Positions 54,749 to 63,685 are shown, counted from the first letter of the stretch. The stretch is DNA of 64,000 nt from Ensifer adhaerens (GCF_002940685.1 NZ_PNFP01000001.1:310001-374000); one strand, 5' to 3'. Made by a program: numbers and translations. Notes: a model not told the origin generated them from the sequence alone.

Positions 54749-55447
54749 ATGACCGAACCGCGCCGCGCCAGAGCAACCGAGGCCTTCTTCGGCCGCCGCA
54801 AGGGCAAGCCGCTGCGCGAACGGCAGGCGGCGCATCTGGAGGCCGTGCTGCCGACGCTGAAGCTCGACCTTTCGAGCGCGGCTCCGGCTGACCTGAAGTC
54901 GATGTACCCGCAAGGCGTGGACCGCATGCGCCTCGAAATCGGCTTCGGCGGTGGCGAACACCTGATCCACCGTGCTGCCGAAACGCCGTCGACGGGTTTC
55001 ATCGGCGTCGAGCCCTTCGTCAATTCCATGGCCAAGCTCGTCGGCCACATCGAGGAGCGCGGCGTCAGCAACATCAGGCTCTACGACGACGACGCCACCC
55101 AGGTGCTCGACTGGCTGCCGGCCGCGTCGATCGACCAGATCGACCTGCTCTATCCGGACCCGTGGCCGAAGCGCAAACACTGGAAGCGCCGCTTTGTCTC
55201 CAAGGTCAATCTCGACCGCTTCGCGCGCGTGCTGAAGCCCGGCGGCCTGTTCTGCTTCGCCTCGGATATCGATACCTACGTCAACTGGACCCTTCTGCAC
55301 TGCCGCGATCACGCAGCCTTCGAGTGGACGGCAGAGACGGCGTCCGATTGGCTGACGCCTTACGAGGGATGGCCGAGCACGCGCTACGAGGCCAAGGCAC
55401 GCCGAGAAGGGCGCAGTTCCGCCTACCTCACCTTCCGGCGCGTCTAA
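54749..55447 (+). CDS. trmB: tRNA (guanine-N7-)-methyltransferase
   Basis: A 232-residue SAM enzyme that methylates G46 in the tRNA variable loop. The SAM motif is [11 protein letters not shown] (about residues 63-73) and the family signature [17 protein letters not shown] lies around 131-147; [19 protein letters not shown] near 200 completes the substrate site. It has its own leader, with AAGGGAAAGA before the ATG. The stop codon is only 3 bp from the first unit of the 55-bp repeat array, so the repeats form its 3' untranslated region. The sequence itself is intact. Confidence 0.97.
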   Translation: MTEPRRARATEAFFGRRKGKPLRERQAAHLEAVLPTLKLDLSSAAPADLKSMYPQGVDRMRLEIGFGGGEHLIHRAAETPSTGFIGVEPFVNSMAKLVGHIEERGVSNIRLYDDDATQVLDWLPAASIDQIDLLYPDPWPKRKHWKRRFVSKVNLDRFARVLKPGGLFCFASDIDTYVNWTLLHCRDHAAFEWTAETASDWLTPYEGWPSTRYEAKARREGRSSAYLTFRRV

Positions 55448-55450
55448 AGC

Positions 55451-55825
55451 AATTCCAGGAAAAGTGCGAAGCGGTTTTCCGTCCGGAATTGCGGACTGGA
55501 AGCTCAATTCCAGGAAAAGTGCGAAGCGGTTTTCCGTCCGGAATTGCGGACTGGAAGCTCAATTCCAGGAAAAGTGCGAAGCGGTTTTCCGTCCGGAATT
55601 GCGGACTGGAAGCTCAATTCCAGGAAAAGTGCGAAGCGGTTTTCCGTCCGGAATTGCGGACTGGAAGCTCAATTCCAGGAAAAGTGCGAAGCGGTTTTCC
55701 GTCCGGAATTGCGGACTGGAAGCTCAATTCCAGGAAAAGTGCGAAGCGGTTTTCCGTCCGGAATTGCGGGCGCTGAAAGATCGATTCCGGGAAAAGTGCG
55801 AGGCGGTTTTCCGCTCGGGCTTGCG
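55451..55825. repeat. Tandem array of 55-bp palindromic repeats
   Basis: Five identical 55-bp units start at 55451, 55506, 55561, 55616 and 55671. A sixth (55726-55769) keeps 44 bp, and a degenerate seventh occupies about 55784-55825. Each unit contains CAATTCC and GGAATTG arms around GGAAAA and TTTTCC arms, a two-tier hairpin; GGAATTG can also pair forward with the next unit's CAATTCC across 13 bases. Because 55 is not a multiple of three, all three plus-strand frames stay open, creating spurious peptides. The unit looks like a dispersed rhizobial intergenic palindrome expanded in tandem. Confidence 0.95.
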
Positions 55826-55890
55826 TCGCTCACGCGAGCGACGGCTTCCAGTGAAGCATCATGGTGCCGCCATCAGCGATGGCAGCCCGA
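55826..55890. other. Short gap between repeat array and DUF1150 gene, with terminal hairpin
   Basis: A 7-bp perfect stem (GTCGCTC / GAGCGAC, loop ACGC) at 55825-55842 borders the array. It may be the transcript end for the minus-strand hsp20-DUF1150 unit. Nothing else is seen. Confidence 0.45.
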
Positions 55891-56148
55891 TCAGTGCAGG
55901 GTGACCGTCTTCAGATCGTCCTCTGCTGCCTTGAAGAAGGTGCTGGAGCGATTGTCCGTCAGGAGGATCGGTGTGCCGTCGGCGCCGAACAGCGCCCAGA
56001 GATCGATACCCGGTCCCATCTCCGGTGCTTCCGGGAAGCAGCGCGAGACTTCTTCCGAGCGCATTTTCCGGATGTAGCCGACTTCGCCCTCGCCCAGATG
56101 CGCAAGGTCGTTCTTCGACAGTGACGAGCTGATGTCTTTCAGTCCCAT
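55891..56148 (-). CDS. DUF1150 family protein
   Basis: An 85-residue acidic protein matching the small DUF1150 family of Rhizobiales (YIRKMRSEEVSRCFPEAP, then IDLWALFGADGTPILLTD). No function is established. It lies 47 bp downstream of hsp20 on the same strand, an arrangement that recurs in rhizobia, so it is probably a heat-shock co-expressed partner (inference). A good AGTGTCACC leader precedes the ATG without a strong Shine-Dalgarno. The gene ends next to the repeat array. Confidence 0.85.
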   Translation of the reverse strand: MGLKDISSSLSKNDLAHLGEGEVGYIRKMRSEEVSRCFPEAPEMGPGIDLWALFGADGTPILLTDNRSSTFFKAAEDDLKTVTLH

Positions 56149-56195
56149 GGTGACACTCCGTGGTCGCCGGTGAGGGGAAAATCCCGCCGGTTATC

Positions 56196-56627
56196 CTACT
56201 CTGGGACTGAAATGTTAATTTTCTTTACCATACGCACCGGTTCGGGACGAACGAGATCGACCGAAAGCAGACCGTTGCGCAGTTCAGCGCCGAGAACTTT
56301 CATGCCATCGGCAAGAACGAAGGTGCGCTGGAACTGGCGAGCGGCAATGCCGCGGTGCAGGTAGTCTCGGTCGCCGTTGTCGATCTGCCGGCCGCGGATG
56401 ACGAGCTGGTTTTCTTCGGTGGTGACTTCGAGGTCTTCGTCGGAAAAGCCGGCCACCGCCAGCGTGATGCGAAGACGTTCCGGTGCATCGGACGTATCAT
56501 CGCCACGGATGCGCTCGATGTTGTAGGGCGGGTATCCGTCGTTGCCCTTGGCGATGCGCTCAAGGGTCTTTTCCATCGTATCGAAACCCAACAGCAGCGG
56601 GCTCGTAAAAGGCGTAATTCGGCTCAT
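56196..56627 (-). CDS. Small heat-shock protein Hsp20 (IbpA-like)
   Basis: A 143-residue sHSP that holds unfolding proteins in a refoldable state. The alpha-crystallin domain spans about residues 38-130 (RLRITLAVAGFSDEDLEVTTEENQLVIRG, then RGIAARQFQRTFVLADGMKV, LRNGLLSVDLVRPEP) and the C-terminal INI motif near 135-137 serves oligomerisation. It is preceded by an RpoH-type promoter and a ROSE-like RNA thermometer covering the ribosome site. DUF1150 follows. Rhizobia often have many sHSPs, so no specific symbol is given. Confidence 0.95.
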   Translation of the reverse strand: MSRITPFTSPLLLGFDTMEKTLERIAKGNDGYPPYNIERIRGDDTSDAPERLRITLAVAGFSDEDLEVTTEENQLVIRGRQIDNGDRDYLHRGIAARQFQRTFVLADGMKVLGAELRNGLLSVDLVRPEPVRMVKKINISVPE

Positions 56628-56690
56628 TCTTCAAGTCCTTGCGAGATCAAGCGACCGTTGTCCGGACCTGCCTTGCAGCATCCTCTCCGC
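56628..56690 (-). promoter_or_regulatory. ROSE-type RNA thermometer in the hsp20 leader
   Basis: In the mRNA, GUCGCUUG pairs with CAAGGAC across loop AUCUCG with a single bulged G, so UCGCU lies opposite AGGA of the Shine-Dalgarno. This is the hallmark U(U/C)GCU-with-bulged-G arrangement of ROSE elements in rhizobial small heat-shock genes. Melting with temperature frees the ribosome site. The leader length of about 60 nt fits. Confidence 0.75.
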
Positions 56691-56691
56691 A

Positions 56692-56720
56692 ATATGGTAG
56701 CTGTGCGCAATGAGTGCAAG
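56692..56720 (-). promoter_or_regulatory. RpoH (sigma-32) promoter of hsp20
   Basis: On the minus strand CTTGCAC (56714-56720), about 14 bases and TACCATAT (ending at 56692) match the alphaproteobacterial RpoH pattern. The predicted start gives a leader of about 60 nt that begins with the thermometer. Confidence 0.7.
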
Positions 56721-56888
56721 CCGCTTGCCTCCGGCGTGCACGCAAATCATAGTCCGCTCTCGCAGATTCCGGGAATGGGACAAAGGAACGCCAGGGCGTT
56801 TACTCCCGTCCGGCCCAATGCAAAGTATCGATCGCGCCGGGTTCGGGTCGGATCGACCCGAACAGCGTGATCCAGGGAGGACGAGAAA

Positions 56889-57833
56889 GTGCCCGTGCCG
56901 AGAAAGATAATCATAGACACCGACCCCGGGCAGGACGATGCCGCCGCCATCATGCTCGCCTTCGGCAGCCCGGAAGAGATCGATCTTCTCGGCATCACCG
57001 CTGTCGCCGGCAACGTGCCGCTGGCCCTGACGGCCCGTAACGCGCGCATTCTCTGCGAGCTTTGTGACCGGCCGAAGGTGAAGGTGTTCTCGGGCGCCGA
57101 CAAGCCGATCGCCCGTCCGCTGGTGACGGCCGAGCACGTGCACGGCAAGACCGGACTCGACGGTCCGGAGCTTGCCGAGCCGACGATGAAACTCGAGGAG
57201 CAGCATGCGGTCGACTTCATCGTCGAGACGTTGCGAAAGGAGCCAGAGGGCTCCGTGACGCTCTGCACGCTCGGTCCGCTCACCAACGTCGCGCTGGCAC
57301 TGCAGAAGGCGCCTGACATCGCCCCGCGGGTCAAGGAACTGGTGATGATGGGCGGCGGCTTCTTCGAGGGCGGCAACATCACGCCCGCCGCCGAGTTCAA
57401 CGTCTATGTCGATCCCGAGGCCGCCGATATCGTCTTCCGCTCGGGCATTCCGATCGTGATGATGCCGCTCGACGTCACCCACCGGGTGCTGACCCACAAG
57501 GCGCGTGTGCAGAAGATCCGCGACATCGGCAGCCGCCCGGCGATCGCCATGGCCGAGATGCTCGAATTCTTCGAACGCTTCGATATCGAGAAATACGGCA
57601 CCGACGGCGGCCCGCTGCACGACCCGACCGTCATTGCCTATCTGCTGCGCCCCGAGCTTTTCACCGGCCGGGATTGCAACGTCGAGATCGAAACCAAGTC
57701 GGAGCTGACGGCCGGCATGACCGTCGTCGACTGGTGGCAGGTCACCGGCCGGCCGCACAACGCCAAGGTCATGCGCTTCGTCGACGACCAGGGCTTCTTC
57801 GATCTGCTGACGGAACGCCTGGCCAGGATCTGA
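56889..57833 (+). CDS. Inosine/uridine-preferring nucleoside hydrolase
   Basis: A 314-residue IU-NH family enzyme that splits ribonucleosides into base and ribose. The calcium site DTDPGQDDAAAI (Asp10, Asp16, Asp17) opens the protein; ELVMMGGGFFEGGNITPAAEFNVYVDPEAA in the middle and HDPTVIAYLL near 247 complete the active site. The GTG start at 56889 is preceded by AGGGAGGACGAGAAA, a strong ribosome site. The ribose it frees could be phosphorylated by RbsK, encoded 3.8 kb away on the other strand (inference). It is convergent with the chemoreceptor gene. Confidence 0.94.
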   Translation: MPVPRKIIIDTDPGQDDAAAIMLAFGSPEEIDLLGITAVAGNVPLALTARNARILCELCDRPKVKVFSGADKPIARPLVTAEHVHGKTGLDGPELAEPTMKLEEQHAVDFIVETLRKEPEGSVTLCTLGPLTNVALALQKAPDIAPRVKELVMMGGGFFEGGNITPAAEFNVYVDPEAADIVFRSGIPIVMMPLDVTHRVLTHKARVQKIRDIGSRPAIAMAEMLEFFERFDIEKYGTDGGPLHDPTVIAYLLRPELFTGRDCNVEIETKSELTAGMTVVDWWQVTGRPHNAKVMRFVDDQGFFDLLTERLARI

Positions 57834-57860
57834 ACCAGACTTCGGCTAGAAGGCTCAAAC

Positions 57861-57890
57861 AAAAACGGCGCCCCGAAGGGCGCCGTTTTT
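57861..57890. terminator. Bidirectional terminator between nucleoside hydrolase and chemoreceptor genes
   Basis: A 13-bp stem (AAAAACGGCGCCC / GGGCGCCGTTTTT) with loop CGAA carries A- and T-tracts on both sides. It is a textbook bidirectional rho-independent terminator between converging genes. Confidence 0.95.
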
Positions 57891-57908
57891 CATGTTGGCG
57901 TCTGGCGA

Positions 57909-60320
57909 TCAGAACTCTTCCCAATTGTCCTGGGCAAGCGCGTTGGCGCCCGAGGTTTGAGCAAGCACCTTCTGCGTCGAGGCCGAGTAGCCGCCACGCG
58001 CCGGGCTTGCCGCGGCGGTCGGAGCGGGGCGTGCCTCGCGGGCGGGTGCCGGCACCGGGGCTGGACGTTCGGCGGCGCGCATGCGCTCGGCCGTGCCGCG
58101 CAGCATCACTGCCGACGACGGCTGGGCCGATGCCGTCGCCTGCGCGACCCGGAAGCGGGCGACGAGCGTGTTGAGCGTGCGCGCCTCCTCGTTGAGCGCC
58201 ATGCCGGCCGCGGTCGTTTCCTCGACCATGGCGGCGTTCTGCTGGGTCACCTGGTCCATCTGGTTGACGGCCGAGTTGATCTCCTTGAGGCCGACCGCCT
58301 GTTCCGAAGCGGAGCTGGAGATCTGGCGGATGAGACCGTTGATCTGAACCACCTGTTCGGCGATCTTCTCAAGTGCCCCACCGGCCTTGCCGACGAGATC
58401 GACGCCTTCGCGCACCTGGCCGGCCGAGGTGTTGATCAGCGTCTTGATCTCCTTGGCGGCGTTTGCCGAGCGCTGGGCGAGTTCGCGCACTTCCTGGGCG
58501 ACGACGGCAAAGCCCTTGCCGGCATCACCTGCACGGGCCGCCTCGACGCCGGCATTGAGCGCCAGAAGGTTGGTCTGGAAGGCGATTTCGTCGATGACGC
58601 CGATGATGCGGCTGACCTCGTGCGACGACTGCTCGATGCCCTTCATCGCGGCAATCGCCTTCTGCACCACTTCGCCCGACTGTCCGGCATCGCTGCTGGC
58701 CGCTTCCACCGATTTCGCGGCGACCTTGGCGTTTTCGGCGCTGGCGTTGACCTGCGAGGTCAGCTCGTCGAGGGCGGCAGCCGTTTCCTCGAGGCTTGCG
58801 GCCTGCTGCTCTGTGCGGTGCGACAGGTCGTTGGCAGCACTGCTGATTTCGCTGGTGCCGTTGCCGATGTTGACGACCGAGTGGTTGACGGTGCGGATCG
58901 TCTCTTCGAGGCTCTCCATCGTCGCGTTGAAGTCACGCTTGAGCTGGGCGTATTCACCCGGGAAGTCGTCGGTGATGCGGAAGGCGAGATCACCTGAAGA
59001 CAGATGCGAAAGGCCCTTGCCGAGGCGGGCGACGATGTCGCGTTGGAGCGCGCTCGATTCGGCGCGTTCGGTCTCCGACCGGCCGCGTTCGCGCTCGGCC
59101 TGTTCGCGCTCGTGGCGGGCTTCGCCTTCGAGGCGCTTCGTGTCGGCAAGCTGGTGGCGGAAGCCTTCGAGCGCCTTGGCGACCTCGCCGGTCTCGTCGG
59201 AACGATCCTGGCCGGCGATCGCCTTGGTGTAGTCGCCGTGGCTGAGATTGTTGACGCCCTTGACGAGTGCGGCGAGCGGCTTCTGCACGAAGCCACGGAC
59301 GGCCAGGTAGAGGCCGAGCAGCACGGCGCCGAGCACGACGAGGCCGCCGACGATCATCATGTAGGTCTGATCCTTGACCGGTGCGTTGATCGCGCTGCGC
59401 GGCACGTCGACGAGCACGATCCAGCTGGTGTTCACGCCGGAAAGCGCGAACGGATAGACGAGGCGGTCGAAGGGTTCATTGCCGTCATAGGAAAGGTTGG
59501 AGATGATGCCCGGCTTGCCCGAGGCGAGCGCGTTCTTGACGATGTCGTTGCCTTCGCCGTCATAGTCCTTGAGCAGCAGTTCCGGGATCGGCGCAACCAG
59601 CCACTTGCCGCTTTGCGACAGCAGGTAGACGCGGCCAGTTTCGAACGGCTTCAGCTTCGCAAGGCCTTCGGCGAGCGAGGCGAGCGAGATGTCGACGCCG
59701 GAGACGCCGATCAGCTTGCCGCCGGACATGACCGGATAGGCGATCGAGCTCATCGCGGTCGGAACGTCGGTGCCTTCGGCGGTGTAGGGCTGGGTGATCG
59801 CGCCCTTGCCGCTCTTTGCCGCGAGCGCATACCACTCGGCCGGATAATCGGCCTTGAAGGTGGAGTACTGGATTTCGTTGTTGCGGGTCTTCGACCAGTA
59901 GGGCGTGAAGATGCCGAGGTCGTTGCCGCCCAGTTCCTTGTTGTTGACGACGTCTTCCTGGCGACCGTCGAAGGCCTTGGGCTCTTCGGCGAACCAGCTG
60001 CCGAAGGCAAACGGGTTCTGCTCGAGATTTGCCCTGAGGACGTTGATCACCCCGGTGCGTTCCATCGACTTTTCGGCATGCGCGCGGCCGATGACGCCGG
60101 CCATCGAGCGGGCGGCACTTGCCAGTTCGCCGACGTCGCCGGCGATGTCGGAGGCGATCGCGCGGGCCTCGCCGTTTGCCTGTTCGAGAACCAGCGTTTC
60201 GACGCGGTCCTGGGTCTGGGAGATGAGAACGAAATTCGAAGCGAGCAGGACGAGTGCAATTGTGCCGCCTGTCACCGCGATCAGTTTGGTCGCCAGCGAT
60301 TTGGCTTGGAACTTGAACAT
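57909..60320 (-). CDS. mcpX: Methyl-accepting chemotaxis protein with dCACHE sensor; likely McpX orthologue
   Basis: An 803-residue transmembrane chemoreceptor. TM1 is at about 12-32; a large periplasmic dCACHE domain follows (about 35-315, including [22 protein letters not shown] and [13 protein letters not shown] strands); TM2 lies at about 319-342; HAMP modules and the signalling domain with its hairpin tip ([24 protein letters not shown]) follow. The last five residues are NWEEF, a CheR/CheB docking pentapeptide after a flexible Pro/Ala linker. From memory S. meliloti mcpX, a sensor of quaternary ammonium compounds, sits beside a nucleoside hydrolase and rbsK as here. The ligand is therefore inferred. 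The start at 60320 begins the TM1 leader. Confidence 0.85.
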   Translation of the reverse strand: MFKFQAKSLATKLIAVTGGTIALVLLASNFVLISQTQDRVETLVLEQANGEARAIASDIAGDVGELASAARSMAGVIGRAHAEKSMERTGVINVLRANLEQNPFAFGSWFAEEPKAFDGRQEDVVNNKELGGNDLGIFTPYWSKTRNNEIQYSTFKADYPAEWYALAAKSGKGAITQPYTAEGTDVPTAMSSIAYPVMSGGKLIGVSGVDISLASLAEGLAKLKPFETGRVYLLSQSGKWLVAPIPELLLKDYDGEGNDIVKNALASGKPGIISNLSYDGNEPFDRLVYPFALSGVNTSWIVLVDVPRSAINAPVKDQTYMMIVGGLVVLGAVLLGLYLAVRGFVQKPLAALVKGVNNLSHGDYTKAIAGQDRSDETGEVAKALEGFRHQLADTKRLEGEARHEREQAERERGRSETERAESSALQRDIVARLGKGLSHLSSGDLAFRITDDFPGEYAQLKRDFNATMESLEETIRTVNHSVVNIGNGTSEISSAANDLSHRTEQQAASLEETAAALDELTSQVNASAENAKVAAKSVEAASSDAGQSGEVVQKAIAAMKGIEQSSHEVSRIIGVIDEIAFQTNLLALNAGVEAARAGDAGKGFAVVAQEVRELAQRSANAAKEIKTLINTSAGQVREGVDLVGKAGGALEKIAEQVVQINGLIRQISSSASEQAVGLKEINSAVNQMDQVTQQNAAMVEETTAAGMALNEEARTLNTLVARFRVAQATASAQPSSAVMLRGTAERMRAAERPAPVPAPAREARPAPTAAASPARGGYSASTQKVLAQTSGANALAQDNWEEF

Positions 60321-60701
60321 GAAATCCTCACGTGCTGGGAGGTCCGCCGGCTCTCGCCTGCGGTGGACGCATTTCGCAATGGGGGTGAACTCCATCATGG
60401 AGCGTCAGATGCCGACCGGCATATTGGAGGCGACCGGGTCGTCGTGACCGGCTCTCTCAGGGTCCTGAATAGACTGGAGATTCTTAAGATAGGGCCAACG
60501 CGAGGGCTATTTTACGCGTCGCTTGCATAAAATTGCGCGCAAAGTTTTGCCTCCGCGACATCGGCTGTCCGGATTGCGCACGAGGGAATTTGAGCCGGCT
60601 GGAAACGAGCGGCGCAAGACCGCCGTCAAGAAAAAAGCGGGCGATTACCGCCCGCATCAGATGGCTTTGACCTCAGCCGCACTGACCCAAGGTATCGTGG
60701 T
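60321..60701. other. 381-bp gap between chemoreceptor and rbsK
   Basis: No gene is seen. The left 230 bp form the leader and promoter region of the chemoreceptor, with AT-rich patches near 60510-60535 suited to a promoter. A strong minus-strand terminator for rbsK lies at 60631-60655. Confidence 0.5.
60631..60655 (-). terminator. Rho-independent terminator after rbsK
   Basis: On the minus strand GCGGGCG, loop GTAAT and CGCCCGC form a 7-bp stem followed by T6. It lies 46 bp beyond the rbsK stop. Confidence 0.92.
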
Positions 60702-61601
60702 CTAGAGGCGCGATGCCACGTCGGCCGCAAGCGGGATCGAAGGCTGGGCGCCGCTCTTCAGGCAGGCGAGCGAACCGGCGACGGCCGCGCGGCGCAACGC
60801 ATCGGGGAAGGCGATGCCGGCGTCGAGGCTGGCTGCGAGATAGCCGCAGAAGGTGTCGCCGGCGCCGACGGTGTCGACCGGCTCGATCTTCAGGCCCTTG
60901 GCGCGCTGGATCTCGCCTTCGTGCACGGCGACGACGCCCTCGGCGCCGAGCGTGACGATCACGGTCTGGCCGGTCTCGGCGTGAAGCGCCTTCATCGCCT
61001 CCTCGCGCTCCGCACTGCTGATGCCGCTCTTGCCGGCGAGCAGTTCGAACTCGGTCTCGTTGGCGATGACGATATCGGCCATCCGGCCGAGGCGGGCTGC
61101 CTCAGGCGTCAGCGGCGCGATGTTGATGACCGAACGTATGCCCTTCTGTTTGGCGGCATTGAGCGCCTTCTCGACGGAAGCAGCCGGAATTTCGAGCTGC
61201 AGCATCAGCGTGTCGCCGGGCTTCATCCCGTCGACCGCCTTCGTGGCATCGGCCTCGTTGACGGTCGCGTTGGCGCTGGCGACGACGACGATGACATTTT
61301 CGCCGTCACCGCCGACCAGGATATGGGCGGTGCCCGTCGGCTCACTGACCGTCTTGGTCAGCGACAGGTCGGCGCCCGCAGCCTTCAGCAGTTCCAGCGC
61401 GCCTTCGGCAAAACTGTCGGCGCCGACGGCACCCGCCATCTTGACCGTTGCGCCGGCACGCCGTGCGGCGAGCGCCTGGTTCGCGCCCTTGCCGCCGGCG
61501 GCGGTCGAAAAGCCGGTGCCGGCGACGGTTTCGCCGGGCTTCGGAAGGCGTGCGGTGGTGGCGATCAGATCCATGTTGATGGACCCAAAAACAGTAATCA
61601 T
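60702..61601 (-). CDS. rbsK: Ribokinase
   Basis: A 299-residue PfkB-family kinase converting ribose to ribose 5-phosphate. Signature 1 (GGKGANQALAARRAGA, residues about 36-51), NETEFELL, and signature 2 DTVGAGDTFCGY with the catalytic Asp249 in GAGD are intact. It is slightly shorter than but colinear with E. coli RbsK. It follows rmuC by 51 bp on the minus strand. With the nucleoside hydrolase nearby, a salvage route from nucleosides via ribose to the pentose phosphate pathway is plausible, but no ribose ABC transporter is present in the window. Confidence 0.95.
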   Translation of the reverse strand: MITVFGSINMDLIATTARLPKPGETVAGTGFSTAAGGKGANQALAARRAGATVKMAGAVGADSFAEGALELLKAAGADLSLTKTVSEPTGTAHILVGGDGENVIVVVASANATVNEADATKAVDGMKPGDTLMLQLEIPAASVEKALNAAKQKGIRSVINIAPLTPEAARLGRMADIVIANETEFELLAGKSGISSAEREEAMKALHAETGQTVIVTLGAEGVVAVHEGEIQRAKGLKIEPVDTVGAGDTFCGYLAASLDAGIAFPDALRRAAVAGSLACLKSGAQPSIPLAADVASRL

Positions 61602-61652
61602 CTGAAACTATCCTGTCGGCTTGCGAATTGGGCCGGAGAGTGCCCGACAGCC

Positions 61653-62846
61653 TCAGTCCTCGTCAACCACCCGCAGGCGCAATTGCCCGACGCGGTTGTC
61701 GACCGCGGCACGCTGGTCGCCTGTGTCCCGTGCGCCACCTTCCGCTTCAAGTTCGAGCGCCTCGATCTTGGCGCCGCGGCGGGTGAGCTTGCTGGAGGAA
61801 ACCAGGATATCCTCGACATCCTTCTGGCTCATGGCGAAGTGGCCCTGAAGCTTGCGCACGCGCTCGTCGAGACGACCGAGGTCCTCCATCAATCTCGCAA
61901 CTTCGCCCTGGATCAGATGCGCCTGCTCACGCATGCGCGCATCCTTGAGGATCGCCTGGATCACCTGGATCGACAGCAAGAGCAGCGACGGCGAAACGAT
62001 GACGATCCGCTGGCGGTGCGCCTTCTGCACGATCGCTTCGAAATGCTCGTGGATCTCCGCAAAGATCGATTCGGACGGTACGAAGAGGAAGGCGGTGTCC
62101 TGCGTCTCGCCCGGGATCAGATACTTGCCGGCGATATCGCGCACATGGGTTTCCATGTCGCGGCGAAAGAGCTGCGCGATCTGCTGGCGGCGTTCCGGCG
62201 TGGGTGCATCCCGCATCGCATTCCAGGCTTCGAGCGGGAACTTGGCGTCGATGACGAGCGGCGGCTGGCCGTTCGGCATGCGGATGGTGCAGTCGGGACG
62301 TGCCCCGTTCGACAGCGTCGCCTGGAACTCGAAAGCGCCCATCGGCAGTCCGTCAGCGATGATCGCTTCCATGCGCGACTGGCCGAAGGCGCCGCGCGTC
62401 TGCTTGTTCGACAGAATGGCCTGCAGCCCGGCCATGTCCTTGGCAAGCGCCTGGATGTTGTTCTGGGCCGTATCGATGACTGCGAGGCGCTCCTGCAGCC
62501 GGCGCAAATTTTCATGCGTCGCCTTGGTCTGTTCGCTGATCGAGGCGCCGATGCGGTGGGTCATGCCGTCGATGCGCTGGCTGAGCGTCTGGTTGAGCTC
62601 CGCCTGCCGCGCCCCGAACACCTCGGCCATGGCGGCGACCCGCCCTTGCATCTCCGTCTGGGCGGCGAGCAGCATCGCCATCTGTTCCTGTCGTTCCTCG
62701 TCACGGGTGTCTCGCCGCCGGGAAAACGCCATCACAAGAGCAGCCGCGACGACAAGGCCGGCGGCAATCGCGAGATGGCCCAGGGTGATCGGCAGGGTGC
62801 CGACGAAAAACAGCGGCTGGGCGAAGGGGAGGGGCGCAGGTTCCAT
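61653..62846 (-). CDS. rmuC: RmuC family DNA recombination protein
   Basis: A 397-residue protein with one N-terminal membrane anchor (about 18-40), a coiled-coil region (50-135) and the RmuC nuclease-like domain (GAFGQSRMEAIIADGLP, PLVIDAKFPLEAWNAM with the putative catalytic Asp-x-Lys, and FLFVPSESIFAEIHE). In E. coli loss of RmuC raises inversion rates between short inverted repeats. That is of some interest next to a palindromic repeat array, but no direct connection is implied. It is divergent from def with 151 bp between starts. Confidence 0.93.
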   Translation of the reverse strand: MEPAPLPFAQPLFFVGTLPITLGHLAIAAGLVVAAALVMAFSRRRDTRDEERQEQMAMLLAAQTEMQGRVAAMAEVFGARQAELNQTLSQRIDGMTHRIGASISEQTKATHENLRRLQERLAVIDTAQNNIQALAKDMAGLQAILSNKQTRGAFGQSRMEAIIADGLPMGAFEFQATLSNGARPDCTIRMPNGQPPLVIDAKFPLEAWNAMRDAPTPERRQQIAQLFRRDMETHVRDIAGKYLIPGETQDTAFLFVPSESIFAEIHEHFEAIVQKAHRQRIVIVSPSLLLLSIQVIQAILKDARMREQAHLIQGEVARLMEDLGRLDERVRKLQGHFAMSQKDVEDILVSSSKLTRRGAKIEALELEAEGGARDTGDQRAAVDNRVGQLRLRVVDED

Positions 62847-62997
62847 GCGTCAAACCTAACAGATTCTTCGGTTATGGATAGATCAAAACAAGAACATTCG
62901 ACCGATGCAGTTAACGCGGGCCGATGCAGCAAGGGCTGCTGCGGGTGGCAAGGCAATTTCCTTGCACGCCGACGGAAAGATCGGCTATGGGAGCAAC

Positions 62998-63522
62998 ATG
63001 ACGATCAAGCCGCTTATCATCCTTCCCGATCCTGTGCTTCGCCAGGTTTCCACGCCGATCGAAACCATCGACGCGGACGTCCGCCGTCTGGCCGACGACA
63101 TGCTCGAAACCATGTACGACGCCCCTGGGATCGGCCTTGCCGCGATCCAGATCGGCGTCGCCAGACGCATGCTGGTGCTCGACGTCTCGAAAGAGGGCGA
63201 CGAGAAGACGCCTCTCGTCTTCATCAACCCCGAGATCGTTGCGTCTTCCGATGAACGCTCGGTCTATGAGGAAGGCTGCCTGTCGATCCCCGACTATTAC
63301 GCCGAGGTCGAGCGCCCCGCTGTCATCACCGTCAGGCACCTCGACCGCGACGGCAAGCAACAGACGATCGAGGCCGACGGCCTGCTCGCCACCTGCCTGC
63401 AGCACGAGATCGATCACCTGAACGGCGTGCTGTTCATCGACCATATCTCCAAGCTCAAGCGCGACATGGTGATCCGCAAGTTCACCAAGGCCGCCAAGAC
63501 GCGCGGCGCAAAGGCGATCTGA
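62998..63522 (+). CDS. def: Peptide deformylase
   Basis: A 174-residue Fe(II) hydrolase removing the formyl group from nascent proteins. All three motifs are intact: GIGLAAIQ (44-51), EGCLS with Cys94, and HEIDH with His136, Glu137 and His140. The start at 62998 has GGGAGCAAC upstream, and an extension to 62905 lies in non-conserved sequence. It is followed by fmt, the conserved def-fmt pair in which the two enzymes act at opposite ends of the formylation cycle. A rhizobial palindrome separates them. Confidence 0.97.
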   Translation: MTIKPLIILPDPVLRQVSTPIETIDADVRRLADDMLETMYDAPGIGLAAIQIGVARRMLVLDVSKEGDEKTPLVFINPEIVASSDERSVYEEGCLSIPDYYAEVERPAVITVRHLDRDGKQQTIEADGLLATCLQHEIDHLNGVLFIDHISKLKRDMVIRKFTKAAKTRGAKAI

Positions 63523-63575
63523 GCCTTCGATCGCGGAAGATCGCGCGAAAGCTTGAAGGCGGGAACCCGTTGAAC

Positions 63576-63610
63576 ATTCCAGGAAGAGCGTGAGACGGCT
63601 TTCCTGGAAT
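63576..63610. repeat. Single palindromic element between def and fmt, related to the 55-bp array unit
   Basis: Perfect 10-bp arms ATTCCAGGAA (63576-63585) and TTCCTGGAAT (63601-63610) enclose a 15-base loop. ATTCCAGGAA, the AGACGG-type loop and TTTCC parallel the array unit near trmB, so both belong to one dispersed family. A T5 tract follows, so it could also terminate def transcription. Confidence 0.75.
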
Positions 63611-63685
63611 TGTCCTGTTTTTAGAGAATGAGATCATTTCGCCGTTTCCCCGCATGAAGTGATCTGAAAGGACGGAGTTACCGCC

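Noticed and set aside
55451-55825. CRISPR array
   Set aside because: Units are contiguous and identical across their whole length with no unique spacers, and no cas genes are nearby.
55464-56077. Repetitive-protein open frames running through the 55-bp array
   Set aside because: All three plus frames are open simply because the 55-bp unit lacks stops in each register; no ribosome site or fold supports translation.
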